The notes under the pieces: generated by a model
What the model saw: only the letters and a program-made list of their open reading frames with translations
Databases searched by the model: none
What the model was told of the DNA's origin: nothing
Program-made: the position numbers and the translations under genes
Assembly: GCF_007747795.1 (NCBI RefSeq)
Contig: NZ_CP036275.1
Coordinates: forward strand, 2,470,001 to 2,534,000
Length of the DNA stretch: 64,000 nt
Reading direction: 5' to 3'
From: Maioricimonas rarisocia
GTDB taxonomy: Bacteria; Planctomycetota; Planctomycetia; Planctomycetales; Planctomycetaceae
In this document: piece after piece, positions 51,602-60,800 of the stretch
Numbering within the stretch: the stretch's first letter is position 1
Layout of the letters: every line of letters starts with the position of its first letter

Positions 51602-51811
51602 CTACAGCCGGAAGGAGAGCAACGCGAGGAGGGCGAGAATCACTCCCATGAAGAGAAGGATCTGGGCGAACAGCCTGCCGGACCGCCGGAGAATGCGTTC
51701 GGGCTGCTCGTAGCGGCTGGCGCTGTACACGAGACTGATGCCGGCCGCGAGGGGCAGCAGAAACCAGGTCATGTTGGTGTGAGCGAGCAGTATCGGCAGA
51801 GCGGCCATCAT
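51602..51811 (-). CDS. small two-helix membrane protein
   Basis: A 69-residue protein: an N-terminal hydrophobic stretch (ALPILLAHTNMTWFLLPLAA), a short basic loop (RYEQPERILRRSGR) and a second helix (LFMGVILALLALLSF). ATG at 51811 (second ATG at 51808); no clear Shine-Dalgarno. It lies on the same strand between the DUF6677-like and HerA-like genes, 45 bp and 77 bp away, so the three may be an operon. I have seen similar short proteins in planctomycetes but know no function. Confidence 0.6.
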   Translation of the reverse strand: MMAALPILLAHTNMTWFLLPLAAGISLVYSASRYEQPERILRRSGRLFAQILLFMGVILALLALLSFRL

Positions 51812-51856
51812 GGATCTGTGTCTCAACGGGATGACGGAAGAAGGCCCGGGGGCAGT

Positions 51857-52750
51857 TCAGCTGACCGCTTCGGCCACCGGTTTCTCAGCCGGCTGATCAT
51901 CGTCCGAATTCGCCTGACTCGAATCGGGATCCGGTTTGTCGGAGGATTCCGGTTCGTCGCCATAGCCGTAGGCGGGACCTTCCAGGGCGTCCCAGATCAC
52001 CAGCACATTGAGCAGACCGGCGATCATGGTGAAGACGGTTGCCAGTTCGTGGAACTTGCCGAGCTGACGATGCAGTTCCCGGTCCTGCTGGTCATCGAGC
52101 GGCACGACGATCCAGTTCCAGAATGTGCGGGGAATGCTGCCGTGCAGGTGCCCCAGACTCTGCACGCGTCCGCCAGCATCGTCGATCACTTCGGCCTGCA
52201 GGTAACGGCGTGAATCGGCACTGATCGGGCGCCCGAGTTCGACGAATTCACCGAGCTGGACGTCGATCTCCTGGCCGTCGGCATCGGTCCCGATGAACCG
52301 TCCGCGAATCACCTCGGCACCGAATCCCCCCTGAGCCGGTTCGAGGTACACCGAGCCGGTCACTTCGCCGGCGGTCTGCCGGGTCCGCAGGGTCAACTCG
52401 CCGGTAAAGGTGGCTTCGAGGGGGCCCTCGAGTTGCCGGACCGGCCGGTTCTCTTCGCTGTAGTACCGTTCGCTCTGCATCAGCGCCAGCAGGGCCGGCG
52501 CGCCGACGCCGAACTGGGCGGCGTACTTGAGCATCACGCCGCGTCGGCCTTCATTTCCCCGCAAGGGGGGCGCGTTGACGATCTTCCAGTCGGCCAGGCT
52601 CATGCCGTAGAGGAACAGTCCCCAGATGCAGACGGCGTAGAGACCGGACTTGAAGTAACGGCCCTGGTAGAGGTGTCCGGCGCCGGGGAGGAGAAAAGCG
52701 AGCACAGCGGCCAGCTTCGGCTCCTTCAGAGGGATGCGGGGATCGGACAT
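51857..52750 (-). CDS. DUF6677-like planctomycete membrane protein
   Basis: A 297-residue protein. The N-terminus (KLAAVLAFLLPGAGHLYQGRYFKSGLYAVCIWGLFLYG) is a TM2-like double helix with the GAGHLYQGRY turn. A mixed soluble middle domain follows, then a C-terminal helix (FHELATVFTMIAGLLNVLVIW) and an acidic tail. The layout matches a planctomycete family I associate with DUF6677; this assignment is from memory. ATG at 52750. It is divergent from the imuA promoter. Confidence 0.7.
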   Translation of the reverse strand: MSDPRIPLKEPKLAAVLAFLLPGAGHLYQGRYFKSGLYAVCIWGLFLYGMSLADWKIVNAPPLRGNEGRRGVMLKYAAQFGVGAPALLALMQSERYYSEENRPVRQLEGPLEATFTGELTLRTRQTAGEVTGSVYLEPAQGGFGAEVIRGRFIGTDADGQEIDVQLGEFVELGRPISADSRRYLQAEVIDDAGGRVQSLGHLHGSIPRTFWNWIVVPLDDQQDRELHRQLGKFHELATVFTMIAGLLNVLVIWDALEGPAYGYGDEPESSDKPDPDSSQANSDDDQPAEKPVAEAVS

Positions 52751-52872
52751 ATGTATTTCGGTTGTGGCAGGTTGCGTGAAATAACCGTCGGTCGCCGTTC
52801 GGGTTGCGACCAGAGAATGATTGTAGGGGCTGCGCAGGGGGGAATCCAGCCGCGCTCTCGCCCCATTCCCTC

Positions 52873-52899
52873 TTGACGGAATGTGTACATGCGTATAGT
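52873..52899 (+). promoter_or_regulatory. promoter for imuA-imuB-dnaE2 overlapping an imperfect palindrome
   Basis: TTGACG (52873-52878) and TATAGT (52894-52899) lie 15 bases apart. Between and over them is tgtac-atgc-gtata (52884-52897), whose halves are inverted copies with one mismatch and a 4-base gap, the layout of a repressor operator. The genes downstream are SOS-type in other bacteria, so a LexA-like repressor is a reasonable guess; the halves are not the GAAC/GTTC of known LexA boxes. Confidence 0.4.
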
Positions 52900-53014
52900 T
52901 TCGCCGGTGCGGGATGACGGCTGGCCGGTGGCCGTCATGCGGGCACCCCTGCATACGTCAACCGGTCTCAAAGCGTCAACGTGAATCCGCGGAATCGATT
53001 CCGCAGAGGGTGTC

Positions 53015-53821
53015 ATGCCGCAGTACCACGACGGTTCCCGGGCAGCCACCGTACGCGAACTGGCGACCCGCCTGAAACAGTTGCAGGCGGCGCGGGGGGC
53101 GACGGGACATGCCATGGGCGCGGAGGTCCTTTCCTCCGGCATGCCGGTGCTCGATCGCCTGCTTCCCGACGGAGGATTTCGTCGCGGCACGCTCATCGAG
53201 TGGCTCGCCGATGGACCCGGCACCGGCGTCGAACGGCTGCTGCTGCAGGTCGTCCCCGCAGCATTGCAGGAGGGAGGCGTCTGTCTGGTGATCGATCCGC
53301 GGCAGGAGTTTTCTCCTGCTCTGGCAGCGGCGATGAACATCAACCTGCAGCGGGTGCTGCTGGTCCGTCCAGGCCGGGCCGAAGATGCCGTCTGGGCGAC
53401 CGAGCAGGCGCTGCGCTGTCCCGGCGTGGCGATCACCATCGCCTGGAACGAACTGCTCGACCGACCGGCTGAGAATCGCATCCTCAGACGACTGCAACTG
53501 GCGGCCGAGACTGGCGGCGGGCTGGGCGTGCTGCTGCGACCGGCAAGTCTGCAGCGGCAACCCTCCTGGGCGGACGTGCGGCTGCTGGTTCGCCCTGTTC
53601 CTCCGGGAGCCCGGGGAGCACCACCAAGGGCCTCTGTTCATAAGGAGAAGTGCGTCGCGCCGGAGGGCGCACGCCACTGGATGGAACTGGACATTCTGCA
53701 TTGTCGCGGCGGGCTGGGAAGCCGAGCGGCCTTCCTGGAGATCGACGATGAAACGGGTGCTGTGCATCTGGTTTCCGAACTGGCCGATTCAACGGCTCCG
53801 CCGCGCGCAACCGGAGCTTGA
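53015..53821 (+). CDS. imuA: ImuA-type translesion synthesis accessory protein
   Basis: A 268-residue RecA-like protein with no intact Walker A. Family segments are VLSSGMPVLDRLLPDGGFRRGTLIEWL, CLVIDPRQEFSPALAAAMN and VAITIAWNELLD. ImuA works with ImuB and DnaE2 in error-prone synthesis over damage. ATG at 53015. The imuB start at 53748 lies within the last 74 bases of imuA, so the two are probably coupled. The C-terminal 50 residues (MELDILHCRGGLGS) are typical for the family. Confidence 0.85.
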   Translation: MPQYHDGSRAATVRELATRLKQLQAARGATGHAMGAEVLSSGMPVLDRLLPDGGFRRGTLIEWLADGPGTGVERLLLQVVPAALQEGGVCLVIDPRQEFSPALAAAMNINLQRVLLVRPGRAEDAVWATEQALRCPGVAITIAWNELLDRPAENRILRRLQLAAETGGGLGVLLRPASLQRQPSWADVRLLVRPVPPGARGAPPRASVHKEKCVAPEGARHWMELDILHCRGGLGSRAAFLEIDDETGAVHLVSELADSTAPPRATGA

Positions 53822-55367
53822 ACAGACACCGCTGATCCTCTTCGACGAACTTCCCCAGGGGGGGCACGTCGTCGTCCATTGTTCGGACGAAGCGGCCCGG
53901 GCGGGAGCCCGCACAGGCATGTCGCTTGCCGAAGCGGAGGCGATGCTGGAGTTCGCCGACCGCGAACGCCGGCCGGTCAGAGGATCAGAGAACACAGAAA
54001 CAAAGCGGGGAGAGCGGTTTCCCTGCGATCCGGAAGCGGACCGGCAGGCGCTGCGCGAACTGGCGTGGGACTGCTTCGAGTACACACCGGTCGTCGCCAT
54101 CGAAGAAGCCGAAACGCCCGAGTGCCTGCTGCTCGACATCGCCGGCTGCGCCCATCTGTTCGGTGGTGAGACCGCGATGTGCCGCGGCATCCTGCAGGCA
54201 TTTCGTCAGCGGGGACTGCAGACCCGTATCGCCCTGGCCGACACGATCGGAGCGGCGTGGGCTCTGGCGCATTACGGCCGGTCCGAGATCGTCCGCAGCA
54301 GTCCGCCGTTGGTGAAGACCCTTGCTCCGCTGCCGGTCGAGAGTCTGCGGCTTCCTCCCGATGTCGAGAAGAAGCTGGCCCGGCTCGATCTGCGGCGAGT
54401 CGGGCAACTGCTCAAGCTGCCCCGGTCGGTGCTGCCGTCCCGCTTCGGCAAACAGTTGCTCGTGCGGCTCGATCAGGCTCTGGGGCGGCGCCCGGAGCCG
54501 GTCACTCCCCTGGTCTGTCCCGAGCCGGTCGAGGTGGAGCGGATCTTCGCCGAACCGATCCGCAACCGGGACTGGATCGAATCGGTGCTCGAGGAACTGA
54601 TCGTCCGGCTGACCGCACAGTTGCAGCAGCGACAGCTCGTCGCGATGCAGTTCACCTGCCGGTTCGTCACGCCGCGACAGCCTTCGGTCCTCATCAGCGG
54701 AGCCGATACGGAACCGCAGAAGAACCGCCGCCCGCCGGCGATTATCGATCTGCGACTGGTGGCGCCGACCGATTCGGCGTCGTACCTGCAGGAGCTGTTT
54801 GCGCTGCAGTGGGAACGCTTCCACCTGCCCGGCGAGATCGATCAGATCGTGCTGCGGGCCGGACAGCTCGGCAGTCGCAAGACGAAGCAGCGGGCGCTGT
54901 TCGACCGCAACGATGACGGAAACGAAGCGAAGCTGGTGGCCCTGCTGGACCGGTTGCGGGGACGGCTGGGCCGGCAGAGTGTGATGCGGGCCCGGCTCGT
55001 CTCCGAATGGCTGCCGGAAGAACAGTTCCGCTACGAAGAACTGCTGCACGGGCTTCCGTCCATCACGGCGGGAACGTTTCCTCCGGAATGGACGGCGACG
55101 GCAGAGGGAAGTCTTCCCCCGCGGCTGTACCGCCGTCCCCTCCCGCTCGACGTGGTGACCTGTGACGACCGGCCGATCCGTCTGCGCTGGGGACGGGAAA
55201 CCTTCTTCGTGCATGATTGCGAGGGGCCGCAGCGGATCGAAACCGGCTGGTGGGTGCGACGGCTGATCCGCCGCGACTACTACCGCGTGGCGACCGAGGA
55301 TGGACGACGGTTGTGGGTGTTCCGGCAGCGGCCGCGGGATGCGTGGTTTCTGCATGGTGAAGGATAA
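53748..55367 (+). CDS. imuB: ImuB, Y-family polymerase-like protein without catalytic acids
   Basis: A 539-residue DinB-related protein. The start MKRVLCIWFPNWPIQRLRRA has IWFPNW where active Y-family polymerases have the catalytic Asp, so it does not polymerise. A likely beta-clamp box is QRALF at 381-385. The fingers/little-finger areas are recognisable (VVHCSDEAARAGARTGMSLAEA). ATG at 53748 with GGAG seven bases upstream, overlapping imuA. dnaE2 begins 14 bases after its stop. It should bridge the clamp and DnaE2. Confidence 0.9.
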   Translation: MKRVLCIWFPNWPIQRLRRAQPELEQTPLILFDELPQGGHVVVHCSDEAARAGARTGMSLAEAEAMLEFADRERRPVRGSENTETKRGERFPCDPEADRQALRELAWDCFEYTPVVAIEEAETPECLLLDIAGCAHLFGGETAMCRGILQAFRQRGLQTRIALADTIGAAWALAHYGRSEIVRSSPPLVKTLAPLPVESLRLPPDVEKKLARLDLRRVGQLLKLPRSVLPSRFGKQLLVRLDQALGRRPEPVTPLVCPEPVEVERIFAEPIRNRDWIESVLEELIVRLTAQLQQRQLVAMQFTCRFVTPRQPSVLISGADTEPQKNRRPPAIIDLRLVAPTDSASYLQELFALQWERFHLPGEIDQIVLRAGQLGSRKTKQRALFDRNDDGNEAKLVALLDRLRGRLGRQSVMRARLVSEWLPEEQFRYEELLHGLPSITAGTFPPEWTATAEGSLPPRLYRRPLPLDVVTCDDRPIRLRWGRETFFVHDCEGPQRIETGWWVRRLIRRDYYRVATEDGRRLWVFRQRPRDAWFLHGEG

Positions 55368-55381
55368 AAGGGAGCCTCGCC

Positions 55382-58300
55382 ATGCCTGAACAACCGGAAC
55401 CCCGTCGGCAGCCGTTGACGCTGGAAGTCCCGTCCCCTGTGGTCGAGGGACCTCCCTATGCCGAACTGCATTGCCGCACGAACTTCTCGTTTCTCGAAGG
55501 AGCCTCGCATCCGGACGAGTTGGCGATCCGTGCTGCCGAACTGGGACTTCATGCCCTGGCCGTGACCGACCGGAACTCATTGGCCGGCGTGGTGCGGGCG
55601 CATACCGCCGCGAAAGATGCCGGCCTGAAGCTGCTCGTCGGGGCCGACATCACTCCCGTCGATGCTCCTTCCGTCGTGCTGCTGGCGACCGACCGGGCGG
55701 CGTACGGCAGGTTGTCGCGGCTGATTACCGTCGGCAGGCGTCGGGCTCCCAAGGGAGAATGCGAGCTGACGTTCGACGATCTGGCCGATCACCACGAGGG
55801 ACTGCTGGCGCTGGTCAATCTGCGCGAGCGGATGCGGGCCACTCCGGCTGGTGACGACGCGGCGCTGCAGCGGATTCTCTCGGCATACCGCGAACTGTTC
55901 GGCGACCGGTGCTATGCACTGATGGAACGGCATCACGAAGGGGACGATCTTCGCCGGCTCATGCGGATGCGGGAACTGGAGCGACGGACCGGCGTGCCGC
56001 TCGTGGCCGCTAACGATGTCCACTACCACCAGCCGCAGCGCCGGTTTCTGCAGGATCTGGTGACGGCGATCCGGCATGGCTGTTCGGTGGCGGAACTGGG
56101 ACAGCGGGCGTTTCCCAACGGCGAGCGGTACCTCAAGTCGCCGCAGCAGATGGCCGACCTGTTCGCCGAGATGCCGGAGCTGATCGAGCGGACCATCGAA
56201 GTTGCCGACCGCTGCCGGTTCTCGCTCGACGAACTCCGCTACGACTATCCCGAAGAACTCTGTCCGGAGGGAACCACACCGCTGGAGCACCTCACCCGCC
56301 TCACGTGGGAAGGAGCCCGACGACGGTATCCGGAGGGCATCCCCGACAAGGTCCGGCAACTGGTCGAGCACGAACTGGAACTGATCGGCGACCTGCGTTA
56401 CGAGGCATACTTTCTGACCGTCTGGGACCTGGTCCGGTTTGCCCGCAGCCGCGACATCCTCTGCCAGGGGCGGGGTTCGGCAGCGAACTCGGCGGTCTGC
56501 TACTGCCTGGGAGTGACGTCGGTCGACCCCGGCCGCATCGACGTGCTGTTCGAGCGGTTCGTCAGCCGCGAGCGGGACGAAGCTCCCGACATCGACGTCG
56601 ACTTCGAACACGAACGACGCGAAGAAGTCCTGCAGTACATCTACAAGAAGTACGGCCGCGAACGGGCCGGCATGACCGCCGAGGTCATCACCTACCGCAC
56701 CCGTTCGGCTGTGCGGGACGTGGGGAAGGCCCTGGGGCTCTCGCTCGATCGTGTCGACACGCTGGCGAAGAACTGCGGCTGGATGCACGACGAAGGACGC
56801 ATTGCCGAGCGGTTCCGCGAAGTCGGCTTCGATCCCGAGTCGCGGCTGGCCCGGCAACTGCGGGCGCTGGTGCTGGAGATTATGGGCTTTCCCCGGCACC
56901 TCTCCCAGCATGTGGGAGGAATGGTGATGACGCAGGGTCCCTTGTGCGAACTGGTCCCGATCGAAAACGCCTCGATGGAAGACCGGACCGTCATCGAGTG
57001 GGACAAGGACGATCTGGACGCGCTGGGGATCCTCAAGGTGGACTGCCTGAGCCTGGGGATGCTCTCGGCGATCCGTCGGTGCCTGCGGATGATCGAAGCC
57101 CTGGAGCAGGACCCGGAAGCGGGCGAGCCTCCCTTCGTGCCGGTTGCCGATCTGATGGCGAACATCCCCGCAGAAGATCCGCAGGTGTACGCGATGATCC
57201 AGCAGGCAGACACCGTCGGCGTGTTCCAGATCGAAAGCCGGGCGCAGATGAGCATGCTCCCCCGGCTGAAGCCGGCTGTGTTTTACGATCTGGTCATCGA
57301 GGTGGCGATTGTCCGCCCCGGTCCGATCCAGGGAGACATGGTGCATCCGTTTCTGCGGCGGCGCAACGGCGATGAGACGGTCGAGTATCCGAACGAGACC
57401 GTCCGGCAGGTGCTCGAGAAGACCCTCGGCGTGCCGATCTTTCAGGAACAGGCGATGCGGCTGGCGGTCGTCGCCGCCGGCTTCACTCCCGGTGAGGCAG
57501 ACCAGCTGCGGCGGGCGATGGGAGCATGGCGGCGACCGGGCGTGATCGACCAGTTCCGTCGCAAGCTGATCGACGGCATGAACCGGCAGGGGTACTCCCA
57601 GCAGTTTGCCGAGCAGGTCTTCAACCAGATTCGCGGCTTCGGCGAGTACGGCTTTCCCGAGTCGCATGCCGCCAGCTTCGCCCTGCTGGTCTACGTTTCG
57701 TGCTGGTTGAAGCGGTACCACCCGGCGGCGTTCTGTGCGGCCCTCATCAACAGTCAGCCGATGGGCTTCTACGCACCGGCGCAGCTGGTGGGGGATGCGA
57801 AGCATCATGGTGTCGAAATCCGTCCCGTCGACGTCAACGCCAGCGACTGGGACTGCACCCTCGAACGTCGCGACGCGTCGCAGGAATCCGCAACGGTCGA
57901 CGACAGGCCGAATGCGTACGGAGCCGGCGGACCGGCACTGCGGCTGGGATTCCGGATGATCGGCGGACTCTCCCGCGTGGAGATCGAGCGGGTCGTCGCC
58001 GAACGCAGCGCCCGGGGTCCGTTCTCCAGTTTCGAGGAGTTCGCCCGGCGGACCGGCCTGAGCCAGGCCCTGCTGGTGAAGCTGTCGGAAGCGGACGTGT
58101 TCGGCTCGCTGGAGATCCGTCGCCGGCCCGCCTACTGGGATGCCCTTCCCTCGCGAGAGTCGGCTCCTCTGTTCGATCTGCCGGAAGACTCACACGACCC
58201 GGCCGATGCGACGACCGACGAACCCCAGGTACAGCTGCCGGAGATGGCTCCACTGGAAGAGGTCATCACCGACTACGAAACGACCGGCCTGTCGCTCAAG

Positions 58301-58663
58301 CAGCACCCGATGGCGTTTCTGCGGAAGTTTCTTGCCCGCCGGGGCATCGCCCGCTGCTGCGATCTCGAGGTTCTCGAAAAGGATCGTCGGCTGCGGGTGG
58401 CGGGGCTGGTTCTGCTGCGGCAGCGCCCGAGTACCGCGAAGGGGATCACCTTCATGACACTCGAAGACGAGACCGGGCAGGCGAACCTGATCGTGCGGCA
58501 GGATGTGTGGGAGCGGTTCCACCGTGTCGCCCGGGGAGCGACCGCGATGATCGTCCGGGGGATGCTGCAGCGCGAGCACGGCGTGATTCACGTCCTGGTC
58601 GACTGGATGGACGACCTGTCCGACGAACTCCGCATGAAATCCCGGTCCCGCGACTTCCGGTGA
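55382..58663 (+). CDS. dnaE2: error-prone DNA polymerase DnaE2
   Basis: A 1093-residue C-family polymerase. The N-terminal PHP domain begins YAELHCRTNFSFLEGASHPD and ALAVTDRNSLAGV. The catalytic acids include PDIDVDFEHERREE. The typical DnaE2 segments GYSQQFAEQVFNQIRGFGEY and SCWLKRYHPAAFCAALINSQ are present. The C-terminus has an OB-type block (RPSTAKGITFMTLEDETGQ). It is shorter than replicative DnaE1, as expected for the ImuC role. It completes the imuA-imuB-dnaE2 cassette that performs damage-induced mutagenesis in other bacteria. Confidence 0.95.
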   Translation: MPEQPEPRRQPLTLEVPSPVVEGPPYAELHCRTNFSFLEGASHPDELAIRAAELGLHALAVTDRNSLAGVVRAHTAAKDAGLKLLVGADITPVDAPSVVLLATDRAAYGRLSRLITVGRRRAPKGECELTFDDLADHHEGLLALVNLRERMRATPAGDDAALQRILSAYRELFGDRCYALMERHHEGDDLRRLMRMRELERRTGVPLVAANDVHYHQPQRRFLQDLVTAIRHGCSVAELGQRAFPNGERYLKSPQQMADLFAEMPELIERTIEVADRCRFSLDELRYDYPEELCPEGTTPLEHLTRLTWEGARRRYPEGIPDKVRQLVEHELELIGDLRYEAYFLTVWDLVRFARSRDILCQGRGSAANSAVCYCLGVTSVDPGRIDVLFERFVSRERDEAPDIDVDFEHERREEVLQYIYKKYGRERAGMTAEVITYRTRSAVRDVGKALGLSLDRVDTLAKNCGWMHDEGRIAERFREVGFDPESRLARQLRALVLEIMGFPRHLSQHVGGMVMTQGPLCELVPIENASMEDRTVIEWDKDDLDALGILKVDCLSLGMLSAIRRCLRMIEALEQDPEAGEPPFVPVADLMANIPAEDPQVYAMIQQADTVGVFQIESRAQMSMLPRLKPAVFYDLVIEVAIVRPGPIQGDMVHPFLRRRNGDETVEYPNETVRQVLEKTLGVPIFQEQAMRLAVVAAGFTPGEADQLRRAMGAWRRPGVIDQFRRKLIDGMNRQGYSQQFAEQVFNQIRGFGEYGFPESHAASFALLVYVSCWLKRYHPAAFCAALINSQPMGFYAPAQLVGDAKHHGVEIRPVDVNASDWDCTLERRDASQESATVDDRPNAYGAGGPALRLGFRMIGGLSRVEIERVVAERSARGPFSSFEEFARRTGLSQALLVKLSEADVFGSLEIRRRPAYWDALPSRESAPLFDLPEDSHDPADATTDEPQVQLPEMAPLEEVITDYETTGLSLKQHPMAFLRKFLARRGIARCCDLEVLEKDRRLRVAGLVLLRQRPSTAKGITFMTLEDETGQANLIVRQDVWERFHRVARGATAMIVRGMLQREHGVIHVLVDWMDDLSDELRMKSRSRDFR

Positions 58664-58670
58664 CCGGCTA

Positions 58671-59393
58671 TCAGCTCGTGGCAGCCGGCTTGCGGCCGAT
58701 GTACAGCGTCGCAATGCCGAACGTCAGCGGATGAAAACGCACCTCGTCCAGACCCGCTTCTTCCATCAGCGCCGCCAGTGCCTGCCCTTCGGGAAACTGG
58801 GCGACCGACTCCGGCAGATAGTTGTAGGCGTCGTGCTGGTTCTTCGCGAACAGCTGGCCGATCCGCGGCAGAACGTGTTTGAAGTAAGCTGCGTAGACCC
58901 GTTTGAAAACCGGATTGGTCGGCTTCGAGAACTCCAGGATCGCCACATGCCCGCCGGGCGCACAGACGCGGGTCATCTCCCGCAGTCCGGCCTGTGTGTC
59001 ACAGACGTTCCGCAGTCCGAACGCGACAGAGACGATCTGAAAGGTCTCCGAGGGAAACGGCAGCACCTGCGTGTCCGCTTCCATGAAGGCGACGTCGCTC
59101 GACTTTCCCTTCTCGCGGGCCCGCTGCAGCATCTCGAACGTGAAGTCGGTGCCGATGACGGGGACGCGGCCGCCGCTCTTCTTGCGGTAGGCGAACGCCA
59201 GATCGCCGGTGCCGGTGCAGACATCGAGAATGGGAGCATCGCCGGTCGGGGGGACCAGCCGCACGGTCCGCCATCGCCACCAGTAATCGACGCCGCCGGA
59301 GAGGACGTGATTCATCAGGTCGTAGCGGGGGGCGATCTCGCCGAACATCCGCCGGACCCGCTGATTCGACTTGTCGACCGTTGCCTGAGTCAT
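58671..59393 (-). CDS. ubiE: demethylmenaquinone / ubiquinone biosynthesis C-methyltransferase UbiE
   Basis: A 240-residue class I methyltransferase. VRRMFGEIAPRYDLMNHVLSGG, ILDVCTGTGDLAFAYRKKSGG (SAM site) and SVAFGLRNVCDTQAGLREMTR are family signatures. It transfers a methyl group to the quinone ring in menaquinone or ubiquinone synthesis; in this phylum menaquinone is likely. ATG at 59393 with GGAAGG five bases upstream; a longer frame to 59474 has no family sequence. It converges on dnaE2 (7 bp between stops). Confidence 0.93.
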   Translation of the reverse strand: MTQATVDKSNQRVRRMFGEIAPRYDLMNHVLSGGVDYWWRWRTVRLVPPTGDAPILDVCTGTGDLAFAYRKKSGGRVPVIGTDFTFEMLQRAREKGKSSDVAFMEADTQVLPFPSETFQIVSVAFGLRNVCDTQAGLREMTRVCAPGGHVAILEFSKPTNPVFKRVYAAYFKHVLPRIGQLFAKNQHDAYNYLPESVAQFPEGQALAALMEEAGLDEVRFHPLTFGIATLYIGRKPAATS

Positions 59394-59753
59394 GCACACC
59401 TTCCACGCAGCAGAGCCGTTTCTGTCACCGCAGCAGTCATCATCGGGGCAGGAACCGTCAGCGGCAGGGGACATTCACCGCACCGCCCTGCCGTTACGGC
59501 GAGAATTCCGCGATTCGCCTGCCCGGGCCGGGAATTGTAGTCCGTTCTGCGGCGGGATGGGAGGAGCCGTGTCAGGCTCAAGACGTAGGGCCGGCTATAG
59601 CCGGCCGTTGGTGATGCCGGCCGGTTGGAACCGGCCCTACCGGGCTTGACTACAAACTCGCCGCTGGCCACACCTCCAACCCACAGCTACGATGCCGATC
59701 TTCTGATTCAGAACCGATTCTCGTACCCCTCCTTCAATCTCCGGGACTCGCCG
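59394..59753. other. intergenic region with a REP-like palindrome
   Basis: About 360 bases between divergent ubiE and the symporter gene. Apart from the palindrome at 59585-59640 no feature was recognised. The palindrome lies within the frame that would extend the symporter upstream, which argues for the later GTG start. Confidence 0.45.
59585..59640. repeat. REP-like palindrome, long form of the GTAGGGCCGGC family
   Basis: It starts gtagggccggctatagccgg and ends ccggccctac. The outer ends (gtagggccgg with ccggccctac) are perfect 10-base inverted repeats, and the inner gccggcc/ggccggc parts form a second hairpin. The short 26-base copies at 47.2, 47.3 and 48.6 kb correspond to the first half. 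Confidence 0.8.
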
Positions 59754-60800
59754 GTGAACGAACCTGTCCGCCGCCGATCACTGCTCGAACGGTACCTGCT
59801 GCTCTGGCTGATCCTCTCTTCCGGCCTGGCGATGGTCTGGCCGCACGTCTGGGAGTCGATCCACAGCAGTTTCCCGGAAGCGCTCGCTTCGGTCCTGAGA
59901 GCCGACTTCGATCCGTTCGTCGAGTCCCGCGTCTATCAGGGCCAGCCGCAGCCCTGGCTGACGCTGACGGTTGTCATCACCATGTTTGCCGTCGGCTGTC
60001 TGCTGCCGGCCGACGAGATCCGGCAGGTGATGCAGCGATGGCCGACCGTGATCGGCGGGACGGCGGTGCAGTACACGTCGATGCCGCTGCTCGCGTGGGG
60101 ACTGGCCACGCTGTTCCGGCTGCCGGACGACCTGCGGATTGGCGTCATCATGGTCGGCTGCGTGCCCGGGGCGATGGCGTCGAACGTGCTCACGCTCGCG
60201 GCGAAGGGGAACATCAGCTACTCGGTCAGTCTGACGACCTCGGCCACGCTGCTCTCGCCGGTCATCGTCCCGGTCGTGATGTGGTTGACGCTGGGCAAAT
60301 CGGTCGAGACGGCGGTCTTCGTCGAGGCGAGCGCCCGGCTGCTGCGTGAGGTCGTGCTGCCGGTCGTGGCCGGGCATCTGCTCTGCCGAATGAGCGATCG
60401 CTTCAGCGGGATCAGCCGCCGAGTGGCCGGGCCGGTCGCGAACCTGGCAATCCTCTGGATCATTGCCGTCGTCGTGGGACTCAATCGGGACCGCATCATG
60501 GCCCTCAGCGGGACCCTGTTCGCCGTCCTGCTGCTGCTCAATCTGCTGGGGTATCTGGCCGGCTGGCTGGGGGGAAGTGGCCTGGGGCTGACGACCGGTA
60601 TGCGACGTGCGTTGATGCTCGAAGTCGGCATGCAGAACGCCGGCGTCGGAGCCAAGCTCGCCTCCGACCTGTTCGAGGGCTCGACCACGACGATGATCCC
60701 CGCGGCAATCTATGCCTTCGGCTGCATGCTGACCGGGACGATCCTGGCGCACTTCATGGCGGGAAGGGAAGAGGCTCGAGGCTCGAGCGGCGAGTCTTGA
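59754..60800 (+). CDS. bile acid:sodium symporter (BASS) family protein
   Basis: A 348-residue integral membrane protein with eight to ten helices. Family segments are TMFAVGCLLPADEIRQVM, IGVIMVGCVPGAMASNVLTLAAKGN and MLEVGMQNAGVGAKLASDLF (the conserved GMQN region). Members move organic acids with sodium; the substrate here is unknown. Start: GTG at 59754 is the best fit, with residues from NEPVRRRSLLERYLLLWL forming the first helix; the Shine-Dalgarno is weak. The stop codon runs into the direct repeat at 60799. Confidence 0.88.
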   Translation: MNEPVRRRSLLERYLLLWLILSSGLAMVWPHVWESIHSSFPEALASVLRADFDPFVESRVYQGQPQPWLTLTVVITMFAVGCLLPADEIRQVMQRWPTVIGGTAVQYTSMPLLAWGLATLFRLPDDLRIGVIMVGCVPGAMASNVLTLAAKGNISYSVSLTTSATLLSPVIVPVVMWLTLGKSVETAVFVEASARLLREVVLPVVAGHLLCRMSDRFSGISRRVAGPVANLAILWIIAVVVGLNRDRIMALSGTLFAVLLLLNLLGYLAGWLGGSGLGLTTGMRRALMLEVGMQNAGVGAKLASDLFEGSTTTMIPAAIYAFGCMLTGTILAHFMAGREEARGSSGES

